NCBI RefSeq assembly: GCF_004382795.1
Contig: NZ_SMSG01000006.1
Location: forward strand, 140,542 to 204,541
Source: Cumulibacter soli
Lineage (GTDB): Bacteria; Actinomycetota; Actinomycetes; Mycobacteriales; Antricoccaceae
Length of the DNA: 64,000 bases
Direction of reading: 5' to 3'
How positions within the stretch are numbered: position 1 is the stretch's first letter; every line of letters starts with the position of its first letter. Positions 46,584-54,806 of this stretch are shown here, in pieces. Under the pieces are notes generated by a model. It was given only the letters and a program-made list of their open reading frames with translations, was not told the origin of the DNA and searched no databases. The position numbers and the translations under genes were made by a program.

Positions 46584-46979
46584 TTATGCGGTTGCGCGAC
46601 CAGCTTTGCGGCGTGCCCGTGCTTCCTGTTCGTATTTTGCGTGCGCGTCCCGACATTTCCCGCAACGACACCCCGGCCAGCGGCTGCTGCCCATGTACCG
46701 GGATCGGGAGCCATGGACGGGCCGCAGGTCGCGGTTCGTGATCGCGAACAGCTCGCCGCGTTTGCGGGCGGGGAGTCCGGCGATGATGCCCATGTCGGGG
46801 TCGCGGCCATGTTCGAGGAGGCATTCGAGCGCGACGGGGCACGTGTTGCAGACGAGGATCGCTTCGGCGTTGATGTGCGGAGGTTGGTCGGCGTCCCAGG
46901 ATTGGACGGGTAGATCGGATTGGGCGCAGGCTGCTTGTTCGGTCCAGGCGCTGGGTCGGCCGATGGGTGGCGAGGTCAT
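46584..46979 (-). CDS. WhiB-family transcription factor
   Basis: A 131-residue phage Wbl protein. Four Fe-S Cys are in ACAQ and VCNTCPVALEC; the turn MGIIAGLPARKR stands in place of the usual GxWGG motif. The C-terminal GCRCGKCRDAH adds a second Cys group, and a basic tail follows. Phage WhiB proteins can interfere with host WhiB control of sigma-factor activity; here it could govern late genes or host takeover. ATGA overlap with the upstream gene. Confidence 0.85.
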   Translation of the reverse strand: MTSPPIGRPSAWTEQAACAQSDLPVQSWDADQPPHINAEAILVCNTCPVALECLLEHGRDPDMGIIAGLPARKRGELFAITNRDLRPVHGSRSRYMGSSRWPGCRCGKCRDAHAKYEQEARARRKAGRATA

Positions 46980-47206
46980 GCTGCGTCCTTGCGGTGTTGG
47001 GGTTGGCTCGTTAAATGCCACGCGGTGCACCGGCAGCGGTATGCGGCGGTGGGCGGGTGGCCGGCGGGTAGGCCTTGCGCGGTGAGGTGGCCGGTGATGG
47101 TGCGGGAGTAGGCGAGGGCGCGGGTGGCGTCGCGTTTGTTGCGGAAGGCCCGTTTTTCGGGGTGTGGGCAGCCCGGCCGCGGGGCGGCTAGAACGCGGGG
47201 CCGCAT
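46976..47206 (-). CDS. Small Cys/His protein
   Basis: A 76-residue protein with a zinc-ribbon-like layout: CPHPEKRAF near residue 13 and YRCRCTAWHLTSQ near residue 56. Similar small proteins are common in actinophages. Coupled to whiB by ATGA. Confidence 0.68.
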   Translation of the reverse strand: MRPRVLAAPRPGCPHPEKRAFRNKRDATRALAYSRTITGHLTAQGLPAGHPPTAAYRCRCTAWHLTSQPQHRKDAA

Positions 47207-47375
47207 ACGGGGTCCTCTTTGATCTGGTTTAGGTAGGTGCCGAACGGCGTCCAGCCGTCGCCATGGTTGACCTTTACCGGGCGGCCTTCGGGGTTGCCGT
47301 CGGGGCCGTCGGTCATGTGGAAGATGACGGCGATGTGGTCGTCGGTAGGTCGATGGCTTCGATCAGGTGTCTCAT
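47188..47375 (-). pseudogene. Small phage gene with an apparent -1 frameshift
   Basis: Begins MRHLIEAIDLP from ATG 47375 and then needs a one-base step back near 47343 to read on as DDHIAVIFHMTDGPDGNPEG to a stop at 47188 (about 60 residues, ending KEDPVCGPAF). Unshifted, frame 0 stops after 20 residues. GGAGGGACCA precedes the ATG. Either a one-base loss, a sequencing error or recoding. Confidence 0.55.
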
Positions 47376-47422
47376 TGGTCCCTCCAGATGAACGGCTGAG
47401 TGACAGGTAGCGGATCAGTCAT
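47372..47422 (-). CDS. 16-residue micro-ORF
   Basis: MTDPLPVTQPFIWRDQ; both ends are ATGA overlaps with neighbours. It may serve mainly for translational coupling. Confidence 0.4.
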   Translation of the reverse strand: MTDPLPVTQPFIWRDQ

Positions 47423-48075
47423 GACATGGCCTCCGGATCGAGCAGGGACGCCTGCCGCATGTCCATGTCGTACTTCTCCGCGTAGCGGTGCATCGCGACG
47501 GCGCATCGCCCGCGGCCGACATGCCACGACGGCGCGGGGAACCCAGGGATCTCGGCATGCTCGGTGCCGACGCGTCCCGCTTTCATGCGGCGCGTGATCG
47601 GCTCACCGCACGCATAGCAGACTCCTGGCTGCGACCACGCCATTTTGCGGTCGAGGGCTTCGCCGGCTCGTTCGGCCCGCTTGTCGTCCACGGCGGCTTT
47701 GCACGGGTACGGGTGGCCGCAGCAGGAGCACAAGGGAATCCGCTCCGACTTGTAGAACCACCAGAACCCGCCGCCGTGTGACGGGTCGATGGTGAGGCCG
47801 AGGTCGCCTCGGCTGTTCTCGTGCCTGTTTTTCGGTCCGTGCAGCCGGGTCAGGGTCACGCTGTACGGCAGGCGTCGATCCCGGAACGGCTCGCTATATG
47901 CGTTGATCCGAGCGGCTTGCTCTTCGGTGGGGTCGTTGGTGCGGACGTGGGCGACTCGCCAGGCGGCGTAGTTCCACGCGACGAGGTCCCCTTCTTCGGG
48001 TCGCCTCGAGTAGGCGATGCGTGCCCCGGATGGCGTCATGCCGAGTTCTATCGCCCATCCCCTCAAGTCGCTCAT
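47419..48075 (-). CDS. Cys-rich phage protein, unknown
   Basis: A 218-residue protein with CSCCGHPYPC near residue 117 and CYACGEPIT near residue 154, suggesting two metal sites, and a Trp/Tyr-rich middle (GGGFWWFYKSERIPL). Coupled to its neighbours. Not recognised. Confidence 0.65.
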   Translation of the reverse strand: MSDLRGWAIELGMTPSGARIAYSRRPEEGDLVAWNYAAWRVAHVRTNDPTEEQAARINAYSEPFRDRRLPYSVTLTRLHGPKNRHENSRGDLGLTIDPSHGGGFWWFYKSERIPLCSCCGHPYPCKAAVDDKRAERAGEALDRKMAWSQPGVCYACGEPITRRMKAGRVGTEHAEIPGFPAPSWHVGRGRCAVAMHRYAEKYDMDMRQASLLDPEAMS

Positions 48076-48278
48076 GGCGTTGGTCCTTCTGGTTGGCGTA
48101 GTACCGGCCGACCGTCCGAGTACGCGGATAGGTGGTGGCGTAGGCGATCGTTCTCAGCGGTGAGATTCCATACCTGGGCGAGTAGGTGTTCGGCGTCGTG
48201 GTCGCTTTCACTGAGGCGTCGCTTGAGGTCGGCGACCACGGCGCGAAGGGCCTTGATTTCTGCCTTGCCGCGCGTCAT
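48072..48278 (-). CDS. Small coiled-coil protein
   Basis: A 68-residue protein, helical throughout (AEIKALRAVVADLKRRLSES). ATG 48278 follows GGAGGACC and overlaps the stop of the upstream gene. Confidence 0.65.
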   Translation of the reverse strand: MTRGKAEIKALRAVVADLKRRLSESDHDAEHLLAQVWNLTAENDRLRHHLSAYSDGRPVLRQPEGPTP

Positions 48279-48619
48279 CCCTGGTCCTCCTCTACTGGTA
48301 GCCACGGCGTGCAGCGGCGCGACACGACAAAGTCATACGGAGACTCTGCATGAATCGGCGGCACATACTGAGCCACATCCTCGTAATCGCGAAACGCGCC
48401 ATTGTCGTCATCTACGAATAGTTTTCTTTCTCCGCACTCGGTAGTCCAAAATGCTCGGCCCCATTCCTCAGTCATCTCGGCGCGTTCTGCTTCCAGGGCG
48501 TCAATGTGCGCGAGCAGCAGTTCCACGTCGCGGCGTTGGTCGGCCATAACGACATAGGGCCGGTTGGCTTGCGCCGTGCGCCTGATCGCGTCGAGCCTCT
48601 CGCTAGATAGACGCGTCAT
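48275..48619 (-). CDS. Phage protein, unknown
   Basis: A 114-residue protein; helical N-terminal half (MTRLSSERLDAIRRTAQA) and a Glu-rich centre. GGAGGTCCAGCG precedes ATG 48619. Not recognised. Confidence 0.62.
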   Translation of the reverse strand: MTRLSSERLDAIRRTAQANRPYVVMADQRRDVELLLAHIDALEAERAEMTEEWGRAFWTTECGERKLFVDDDNGAFRDYEDVAQYVPPIHAESPYDFVVSRRCTPWLPVEEDQG

Positions 48620-48664
48620 CGCTGGACCTCCTCGATTTCGTAGCCGCAACTGCGCCGTGCGACT

Positions 48665-49180
48665 ATGACGGGCATGTCTGTCATGATCGGCATCCTCGGT
48701 GGTGTCCTCGGCTCGCTCATCACACTGGCCGCTGGGCATGTGTACCGCCGTATCGATGACCGAAAAGACGGCCCCGATTTCGTCGTCGTGATGACCGATG
48801 ACGACGAAGGCTCGCACCCGACGGCGGGCAGGTTGCACCTGGTGAACGTAGGGCTCGGAAGAGCGGCGCGACTCCACCTGCGACCCGTGCGGTTCGCGCG
48901 GCTCCGCGGTGTCCAGGCGGTCCCCAAAGGCGCCATGGTGGACAGCTGGAAAACACTCTCGTTGGCGCCCCGGGAGTGCGTCGAACTTTTCGTATTCGTG
49001 GGCGCCACCCACATGTTCATGGAGACGGGTAAGCCGTGGGCTATCGCTGTCACTTGGCGCTCCTCTCGCCGGTGGCGTCACCGAACGACGGTGCGGATTG
49101 AGCCGGTCGGCACAGGTATACAGGTGACTCCTCTGATCGCAGCGAAGCTTCGTGGGCTGCTCGAACATCCGGATGCATGA
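48665..49180 (+). CDS. Membrane-anchored protein on the opposite strand, moron candidate
   Basis: A 171-residue protein with an N-terminal membrane segment (IGILGGVLGSLITLAAGHVY) and a soluble, Arg-rich domain with beta character (RLHLVNVGLGRAARLHLRPV). It is read against the surrounding lytic operon, so it is likely expressed in the lysogen. Start 48665 or 48674. Its 3' end overlaps a minus-strand gene by 131 bp. Family unknown; membrane exclusion of other phages is one possibility. Confidence 0.6.
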   Translation: MTGMSVMIGILGGVLGSLITLAAGHVYRRIDDRKDGPDFVVVMTDDDEGSHPTAGRLHLVNVGLGRAARLHLRPVRFARLRGVQAVPKGAMVDSWKTLSLAPRECVELFVFVGATHMFMETGKPWAIAVTWRSSRRWRHRTTVRIEPVGTGIQVTPLIAAKLRGLLEHPDA

Positions 49181-49373
49181 GTCCGCGGACCTTCGCGTAT
49201 ATCTCAGGCGTAAGCGGCTTGCCATGGACTGTTCCTGGCGGGTCGGGTGGTTCGGGTCGACGCGGTCGGCGTTTCTCTAGGCGTCGTAGCCACTCGCCCG
49301 CTACGACGATGGGCGCGCTTCCCGCTATGCCCGCTGCTAGGCCGATCCAGAGCACGTCCCAGTATCCGCTCAT
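49050..49373 (-). CDS. Small membrane protein, unknown
   Basis: A 107-residue protein with an N-terminal membrane helix (VLWIGLAAGIAGSAPIVVAG) and a Pro/Arg-rich linker. Coupled by ATGA to the upstream gene. Its 3' part overlaps the convergent + strand gene, so one of the two ends may not be as drawn. Confidence 0.55.
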   Translation of the reverse strand: MSGYWDVLWIGLAAGIAGSAPIVVAGEWLRRLEKRRPRRPEPPDPPGTVHGKPLTPEIYAKVRGLMHPDVRAAHEASLRSEESPVYLCRPAQSAPSFGDATGERSAK

Positions 49374-49723
49374 GGTTTTGCCTCCTCGGTAGTGGACAGC
49401 AGAGCGCGAAGTTGTGCGGCTACGCTCTTCTCGTCGTGTATCCGAGTCGAGTGGTATCCGTCCAAGGCAAGGAACCGCTCGTACACGAACACCCGCTTGC
49501 TCTCTAGGGCCTCGGCTGCTTCACTGAGTGCGTCACGGCGGCCAGCCTCGAACCCGGCTCGCACAGCAGAGCCCACGGCGTAGCACTCGTCGCGCTTAAC
49601 GTCCCAGTCGTCGTGATACATGCACCGCGTCACGTCCGCACCATCTAGGTGATGGACAGTGATTCGCTGGCACACATGCAATGTCATCTCATCCCGTATC
49701 GCGGCGTCCAGAGCATCACTCAT
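49370..49723 (-). CDS. Phage protein, unknown
   Basis: A 117-residue protein, mixed charge, with helical stretches (SEAAEALESKRVFVYERF). Coupled on both sides by ATGA. Not recognised. Confidence 0.62.
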   Translation of the reverse strand: MSDALDAAIRDEMTLHVCQRITVHHLDGADVTRCMYHDDWDVKRDECYAVGSAVRAGFEAGRRDALSEAAEALESKRVFVYERFLALDGYHSTRIHDEKSVAAQLRALLSTTEEAKP

Positions 49724-50223
49724 CGCTGGTCTCCCTTGCTGTCTGAGCGCAGCGAGCGGACGACCGATATGCCTAGCGACGTCAAAACGGCATCCGTAAT
49801 CGCGTTCGTGAGATCCCGCGTTGCGAGGGTGTGACCGTCGCCTTCGATGTATGCGAGGTCGGCCGCGTGGCTAGCCTGCGACCACTGCACTTCGGTCAAC
49901 CCGGCCAGGCCTCGATCAGGTACCCACCCCATACCGTGATCCAGTTGCCCGCAGGACGGATGCAATAACCCGTCGTTGTGCCAAGCACTCCCGTGTGACG
50001 GGGACGGGCACCATGCGCAAATGTCCGCGCCGATTGCGTAAGCCACCTCGTCCAGCGTCTCGTTGCGGATCGCTGGGCGTGCCACTGCGAGAGCAGCACG
50101 AGCCACATCCACATGCACCGGCATCACGCCGGGCACCGTCTGCCCACCGGGACCGCTATACGGCAGGGATGCCGTCAGAATCGCTTCGGCTATGCGCTCG
50201 ATCAACTCGTCGTCGCCGGTCAT
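49720..50223 (-). CDS. Phage protein with Cys/His pattern, unknown
   Basis: A 167-residue protein. ICAWCPSPSHGSAWH followed by HPSCGQLDHG suggests a metal-binding loop near residues 68-97. Helical ends. Coupled to neighbours. Not recognised. Confidence 0.62.
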   Translation of the reverse strand: MTGDDELIERIAEAILTASLPYSGPGGQTVPGVMPVHVDVARAALAVARPAIRNETLDEVAYAIGADICAWCPSPSHGSAWHNDGLLHPSCGQLDHGMGWVPDRGLAGLTEVQWSQASHAADLAYIEGDGHTLATRDLTNAITDAVLTSLGISVVRSLRSDSKGDQR

Positions 50224-50558
50224 GACTCACCGCCCGGCACGTAGACGATGCGGGCGCCCCTCACAACCATGCGCTCCAGCGGAAAGCCCTCGGTAAATCC
50301 GGTAGTCACCCACCTGCCCGCGCTCGCTATGTACTGCGACGCCTCGCCATCGCGGTCGACCACGACCACACCGTCCACCAGCCGCGTGCGCTCGGTCAGA
50401 AACGCACCAACGACCGGGTCGACAGGTTCGGGCGCTACCGGCATTCCGTGCTCGATCGCGTAATCGATAGCGATCTCGGCGTCCGGCAGATCTAGGACGA
50501 TGCCGCACTCCCGCTGATGGTCGATCAAATCCCGCACGTGTTCTTCCCTGGTCCTCAT
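50220..50558 (-). CDS. Phage protein, unknown
   Basis: A 112-residue protein with alternating helix and strand (HVRDLIDHQRECGIVLDLP; RMVVRGARIVYVPGG). Coupled by ATGA to both neighbours. Not recognised. Confidence 0.62.
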   Translation of the reverse strand: MRTREEHVRDLIDHQRECGIVLDLPDAEIAIDYAIEHGMPVAPEPVDPVVGAFLTERTRLVDGVVVVDRDGEASQYIASAGRWVTTGFTEGFPLERMVVRGARIVYVPGGES

Positions 50559-50824
50559 ACCTGGTTCCTTTCCATAGCGAGCAAATCGAGCTGCAGATCG
50601 TCATCCGCCCATTCGAGGCGCTCCACCTCGACCCACTCCTCACGGTCACGAGTGACGATCAGAGCGTCACCGTCCAGTACGACGTCGGCACGGCCGTCAC
50701 GTAGCCGCGAGAGACGTTCGCGGCGGGCTTCGGCTGCCGTGTAACCGGACCAGTCGATGACGCTGGTCTCGGTCCATTCGATGTCGGGGTACTTGATCGT
50801 CCGGGTCACGGTCAGGGTGCTCAC
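50555..50824 (-). CDS. Small acidic phage protein
   Basis: An 89-residue protein; GTG 50824 overlaps the RusA stop (GTGA). It is strand-rich, then acidic (VERLEWADDDLQLDLLAME). Not recognised. Confidence 0.62.
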   Translation of the reverse strand: MSTLTVTRTIKYPDIEWTETSVIDWSGYTAAEARRERLSRLRDGRADVVLDGDALIVTRDREEWVEVERLEWADDDLQLDLLAMERNQV

Positions 50825-51216
50825 GCCGTCGCCTCCCCAGAAGTAGCAGCGGGCCGGATCTCGACCCAGATGCCCGCCGTAGCGCCTTTCTCGATCCGCA
50901 CACCACCCGACACGTTGCGCCAGTGATCGGGAAAACCGAGAACGTCGCAGACCCCATCGACTAGCGGTTTCCTGGTGAGGACGGGATTGTCTGTATCGCG
51001 GTGGCGATTGTCGGTCACGACCCACACGAGGTCGATCACGACCGGCGGCATGACGCGGACACGTCGAGCGCGGGTCTCCTGCCGCGTCAACGTCGCGGCG
51101 ATCGCGCGGAGCGTCTGCGTGGTCCTGTGCCGCGGCGCCCAATGCCCGCGGCGATCATTCAAGGACAGCGGGGGCCGGATGTAGCCGGGGATCTGGAACC
51201 GCACCGTATCGGTCAC
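50821..51216 (-). CDS. RusA-like Holliday junction resolvase
   Basis: A 131-residue RusA-family endonuclease. PLSLNDRRGHWAPRHRTTQ is the N-terminal basic region; DTDNPVLTRKPLVDGVCD holds the acidic catalytic residues and Lys. It would cut branched DNA during replication or packaging. Coupled to both neighbours. Confidence 0.86.
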   Translation of the reverse strand: MTDTVRFQIPGYIRPPLSLNDRRGHWAPRHRTTQTLRAIAATLTRQETRARRVRVMPPVVIDLVWVVTDNRHRDTDNPVLTRKPLVDGVCDVLGFPDHWRNVSGGVRIEKGATAGIWVEIRPAATSGEATA

Positions 51217-51440
51217 GCTACGGCCTTCTCGGTGAGGCCGATCATGTCCAGGAGGACGGCGGCGTCAGCATCGTGTCGTTGCGCGTAGGCGTGGACCTGC
51301 CGCGTGGCGGCGTCACGGTCACGCTCGGTGATCGGCCGCGTTTTCAGCGTGGTGAGCGCGTCGGCGAGGTAGTTGAATCCGCGTTGGTTCCCGGCTGGTA
51401 GCGGGACACGCGTGGTGGTAGTTTGCGTGGTTGCCATCAT
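51213..51440 (-). CDS. Small phage protein, unknown
   Basis: A 75-residue helical protein; ATG 51440 (followed by a second ATG) has AAAGGAG ahead. ERDRDAATRQVHAYAQRH is the main helix. Coupled to rusA. Confidence 0.62.
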   Translation of the reverse strand: MMATTQTTTTRVPLPAGNQRGFNYLADALTTLKTRPITERDRDAATRQVHAYAQRHDADAAVLLDMIGLTEKAVA

Positions 51441-51547
51441 GCTTCTCCTTTGTCTTGGTGGCCATGCCCCCGGTGTTCCCGCACGCGGGGGCTTCCTCAT
51501 ATCTTGCCGCATTGCGTCTCAAATCTCTACACCGTGAGACATGAACT

Positions 51548-51985
51548 TCAAGCCGAATAGCGACAGGTCGACTTCGAGACCTCCGACGTTGCCGGCAAAG
51601 TCGATCCATCGCAGGTCAGGTACACGCGGCCGTACCACAGCTGCACCGATACGGCGGCGGGGTCACCCCAGGAACGGACGAGGGTGCCGACCTGTTCGGC
51701 GGCGTTGGGGTGGGCGTGCTGCCACGCATGACAGTCGTGACAGGCATGCACGATCGAGCACGGGCACCAAGGCGTGATGTTGCGTCGCCTGCGGCGCGCC
51801 ATGTCGGTAGCGTCTCGACGTCCGCAGACCTCACACTTGCCGCGCGATCGGGCGGCGACGAGCGCCCTGCACGCCGTTTCAGCCTTTGCCGTGAAACCGC
51901 TTCTAAGGCGTCGAGAATTCTTCCCCGCCCGATCAACCCCAAGGGGCATGTGAACGGCGTTCTCTGGCGCGTTGGCATGAGCCAC
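51548..51985 (-). CDS. HNH-type nuclease, N-terminus uncertain
   Basis: A 145-residue protein with CEVCGRRDATDM and a later HACHDCHAWQHAHP: two Cys pairs and the His/Asn region of HNH nucleases. The drawn GTG start has no clear ribosome site. A stronger start (ATG 52028 with GAAGGAAAT ahead, reading MLERKTPLKRVAMVRGS) is in another frame and would need a +1 shift, so the gene may be frameshifted near its 5' end. Confidence 0.65.
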   Translation of the reverse strand: MAHANAPENAVHMPLGVDRAGKNSRRLRSGFTAKAETACRALVAARSRGKCEVCGRRDATDMARRRRRNITPWCPCSIVHACHDCHAWQHAHPNAAEQVGTLVRSWGDPAAVSVQLWYGRVYLTCDGSTLPATSEVSKSTCRYSA

Positions 51986-52198
51986 GCACCATCGCTACGC
52001 GCTTCAACGGCGTCTTTCTTTCCAACATTTGCTGATTTCCTTCGTTCCGGGACTCGCGCGTTACGTTTCGTAACGCTTCATACGAGAAGTAGTCCAAGAA
52101 GGTTTGGGTTACGGGTCAGGTTCAGGATCAGGAGAATCCCTCGGAACGCCTAACGCCGTCAGGACATCACGGGGATAGGCTATCCCTCGCAACGACTT
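51986..52198. other. Gap before the HNH gene
   Basis: It contains the alternative HNH start (52028), a 27-codon in-frame continuation of the upstream replication gene after its TGA, and a perfect palindrome GGGATAG-G-CTATCCC at 52172-52186. No separate gene is supported. Confidence 0.5.
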
Positions 52199-52636
52199 TC
52201 ACCCTGGGGATAGGGCATCCAATAGGCATTCCCTGACATCGTCTGGCATGTCGAGGATGGCCATTTCCTGCGCGATGACGTCGAGCAGGTGTTCCGAATC
52301 GACAGCGCGGATTGCCGCGACGATCGCAGGAACCCGCTTCTTGTTCCTGTACCCCTTGTCGTGCTTAATGAACGACCGCACGAGCAACTCGCCGGTGGCC
52401 TGGTCGAGCACGACGAACCGGGCCGACTCCAGCACGATCAACGCGCCGCCGATCTTGCCCGGTGTTTGGTCTTCGGCGTACCCGGCCCAACGGCGCTCGG
52501 CAAGCGTCAGGACGCCGCACGATGAGATGTCGGGTTGGGTGACGAGGGCGAGATATAGCCATTGAGGATCTGTCGGCATCTTGCGGAACTCTCTATCTCG
52601 CCAGATCGCCGACAGGATCTGTCCGTACTCCCGCAT
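52199..52636 (-). CDS. Replication initiation-type protein (N-terminal domain only)
   Basis: A 145-residue protein. MREYGQILSAIWRDREFRKM, ERRWAGYAEDQTPGKI and IKHDKGYRNKKRVPAIVAAI are as in the N-terminal winged-helix part of phage replisome-organiser proteins, which normally run longer. Here TGA ends the frame, but 27 further codons (ending DSPDPEPDP) look coding-like. Place next to SSB fits. Confidence 0.68.
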   Translation of the reverse strand: MREYGQILSAIWRDREFRKMPTDPQWLYLALVTQPDISSCGVLTLAERRWAGYAEDQTPGKIGGALIVLESARFVVLDQATGELLVRSFIKHDKGYRNKKRVPAIVAAIRAVDSEHLLDVIAQEMAILDMPDDVRECLLDALSPG

Positions 52637-52639
52637 TTG

Positions 52640-53098
52640 TTAGAACGGTGGCTCGTCGGTGGTGTCTTGAGTGCCCCAGGGGTCCGGCTGCGCGCCGCCC
52701 CCGAACCCGCCCTGCGTACCCGCATGGCTGCTACGGCTGGCCTTCTGGACCTTCGCCGTCGCGTACTTCAACGACGGCCCGATCTCGTCAACCTCAAGTT
52801 CGGTCACGGTCCGCTTCTCACCCTCACGGGTCTCATACGAACGCTGCTTCAACCGGCCCGTCACGATGACGCGGGACCCCTTATCGAGAGACTCCGCCGC
52901 GTGCTCGGCCATCTCCCGCCAGCACGAGCAGCGCATGAACAACGGCTCGCCGTCCTCCCACCCGTTCGACTGACGGTTGAACGAACGCGGAGTCGAGGCG
53001 ACCGTGAAGTTAGCTACCGCCAAACCCGCCGGCGTGAACTTCAACTCCGGTAGAGCGGTCAGGTTTCCGATGATCGTGATGAGTGTTTCGCCTGCCAT
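52640..53098 (-). CDS. ssb: Single-stranded DNA-binding protein
   Basis: A 152-residue SSB: OB fold over residues 1-110 ([38 protein letters not shown]) and the acidic tip DEPPF at the C-terminus that recruits partners. Start 53098 (MAGETLI) is the usual N-terminus. Part of the replication block. Confidence 0.92.
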   Translation of the reverse strand: MAGETLITIIGNLTALPELKFTPAGLAVANFTVASTPRSFNRQSNGWEDGEPLFMRCSCWREMAEHAAESLDKGSRVIVTGRLKQRSYETREGEKRTVTELEVDEIGPSLKYATAKVQKASRSSHAGTQGGFGGGAQPDPWGTQDTTDEPPF

Positions 53099-53102
53099 GA
53101 CT

Positions 53103-53777
53103 TCACGCTGCTTTCTGGTTATCGGTGGTAAGTAGGTCGGTTGCGTTAATGCGGGTGCGGCCGGGTGACACTGCCGGGAGCGACGCGGTCCACGCCGGGC
53201 CAACGCTGACCAGGCACCGGTCGTTGGTGGCGGAATGCTGCCGCATCCACTCGCCGCGGCGCGCCGCTACCTGGCCACAACGCACTACCCATTCCCCCGC
53301 GATAGCGAGAGTCGACGGCGCCTGCGACGGGTCCAGGTGGCCCATGATTGCGTCACTGACCGCACCGATCGGCCAGTCGCCCGGATCAACGGTCGGCTTG
53401 ATGACGACGTCAGCCGTGGACGGGAACAGCCCGCCGGCCTCCAGAACCTGCAGCGCTCCCCCGCTCGTGACGATGAGTTGTATTTCGTGGGGAGGTTGCC
53501 CTTCGGGACGCCTGCACGCACCCGAGAACGCGTTCAGGTGTTTCAGGCCGTCGCGGGTGAGGACGAACTGGTCGTCTCCCCAGCCCGGCCCGTCACCGGC
53601 GACGCTCGCCGTCGCGGCCACGGTCGCTTTACTGTCCGTTGTCGCGGTGACGCCGAGCCACCCATCGGTGGTGTGCAGCAGAATCGACGCTTCGGGCGTG
53701 AGCGTGTCGCGTGCCGTGAACGCGTTCGTGTCGCGGACGGCAGCGAGCAGGTCAAGTGTCGGGATCGTGATCATCAT
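53103..53777 (-). CDS. Sliding-clamp-like protein
   Basis: A 224-residue protein resembling part of a beta clamp: [17 protein letters not shown] and [19 protein letters not shown] have the spacing of a DnaN domain, but the length is about 60 percent of a full clamp. It may be a small phage clamp. ATG 53777 overlaps the upstream stop. Confidence 0.65.
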   Translation of the reverse strand: MMITIPTLDLLAAVRDTNAFTARDTLTPEASILLHTTDGWLGVTATTDSKATVAATASVAGDGPGWGDDQFVLTRDGLKHLNAFSGACRRPEGQPPHEIQLIVTSGGALQVLEAGGLFPSTADVVIKPTVDPGDWPIGAVSDAIMGHLDPSQAPSTLAIAGEWVVRCGQVAARRGEWMRQHSATNDRCLVSVGPAWTASLPAVSPGRTRINATDLLTTDNQKAA

Positions 53778-53965
53778 GCGGTCTCCTTCATGCTTTCCAT
53801 GAACGCGACCAGGTCGGCCACGTCGAACCGGAGGTGTTTCCCGACGCGTGCCGCGCGCGGGGACGGTTTCCCCAGGCACCGCCACTGCAGCAGAGTCTGT
53901 TTCGGGATGCCCATGTAGTCGGCGGCTTCCTGGGTGGTGAGGTACCGCGGGATCTCGTTGGTCAT
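53774..53965 (-). CDS. HTH_17 / excisionase-like DNA-binding protein
   Basis: A 63-residue protein: YLTTQEAADYMGIPKQTLLQ, then a wing with GKHLRFDVADLVAFM, the MerR-like excisionase fold. Candidates: excisionase or a regulator of the replication genes. ATGA overlaps on both sides. Confidence 0.82.
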   Translation of the reverse strand: MTNEIPRYLTTQEAADYMGIPKQTLLQWRCLGKPSPRAARVGKHLRFDVADLVAFMESMKETA

Positions 53966-54456
53966 GCCGCTTGCCTTCCTGTGAGTGCGCGGAGCATCGG
54001 CGTGACGCCCCACTTGTTGATGTGTTTGCCGTGCGTGCCTTTGTCGCTGGATGCCGTGTATCCCTCGAAAGTGAGCAGTCCCTCGCGGCGCATGCGGTTG
54101 AATACGGACCCGATGACGGCGGTGTTGACGTCGGGCGGGAGGAGTGGCCGGACGTCGTTCGCGGTCAACACGTCCCGGCCCGAAGCTGCGCGGACGATCG
54201 CGGCGCGTACCGCGTCCCGGTCGGGCTGGTTCGCCGTGTACGTCTGCTGCATTCCCGCGTCTGCGCGGGTCCGTGCTTCCCGTACCGCTTCCGCGTCGGT
54301 GCGTTCCGGCATCGGCGGGACCGGGTCACGGTTCGGGTCAGCATGGACCGCGTTGGGTTCGGGGCGTCCGCACAGCCCACCAGCGCCAACCCGGGCGCAG
54401 TATTCGGGCGGGTCACCCGGCACGAACCCATGCCCGGGCGTCTTGCGGCGCGTCAT
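53962..54456 (-). CDS. Winged-helix phage protein, unknown
   Basis: A 164-residue protein; the last 80 residues have a winged-helix look (SVFNRMRREGLLTFEGYTAS). The first half has two Cys (YCARVGAGGLCGRP). Start 54456 overlaps the upstream stop. Confidence 0.65.
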   Translation of the reverse strand: MTRRKTPGHGFVPGDPPEYCARVGAGGLCGRPEPNAVHADPNRDPVPPMPERTDAEAVREARTRADAGMQQTYTANQPDRDAVRAAIVRAASGRDVLTANDVRPLLPPDVNTAVIGSVFNRMRREGLLTFEGYTASSDKGTHGKHINKWGVTPMLRALTGRQAA

Positions 54457-54806
54457 GCTGCACGCCCCGCATCGGCGCACCGTTCCCGCCGCATCGCCGC
54501 GGTGAGCCTCGCCGCGAGGTCGGTCAGGCCTCGTCGACGCGCTGCGGTCTGCACGGTCGCGAGCAGTACGCCGTTGCGTCGCGCCCACGCGACGAGGTCC
54601 CCGCCGAGGTCAACGACTTCCTGCGCCTCGTCAACGGGGCGGCGTGGCGCGGTGCGTAGGCGGCGCGGGAGCGGGTGAGCGATCGACTGGCCTCGGAGCA
54701 TCCGCCGATGATGTGGCTCGCACAGCCCGTCGCAATGGTGGCGGCGCGCGCATTGCAGGTGTGAGCAGTATTCGCGGCCGGTGATCCACGGTTCGCGGCG
54801 CGTCAT
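54453..54806 (-). CDS. Small Cys/His protein, zinc-finger-like
   Basis: A 117-residue protein with EYCSHLQCARRHHCDGLCEP followed by HH near the N-terminus, an HNH- or zinc-like knot. Helical C-terminus (VQTAARRRGLTDLAARL) may bind DNA. Not recognised. Confidence 0.65.
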   Translation of the reverse strand: MTRREPWITGREYCSHLQCARRHHCDGLCEPHHRRMLRGQSIAHPLPRRLRTAPRRPVDEAQEVVDLGGDLVAWARRNGVLLATVQTAARRRGLTDLAARLTAAMRRERCADAGRAA

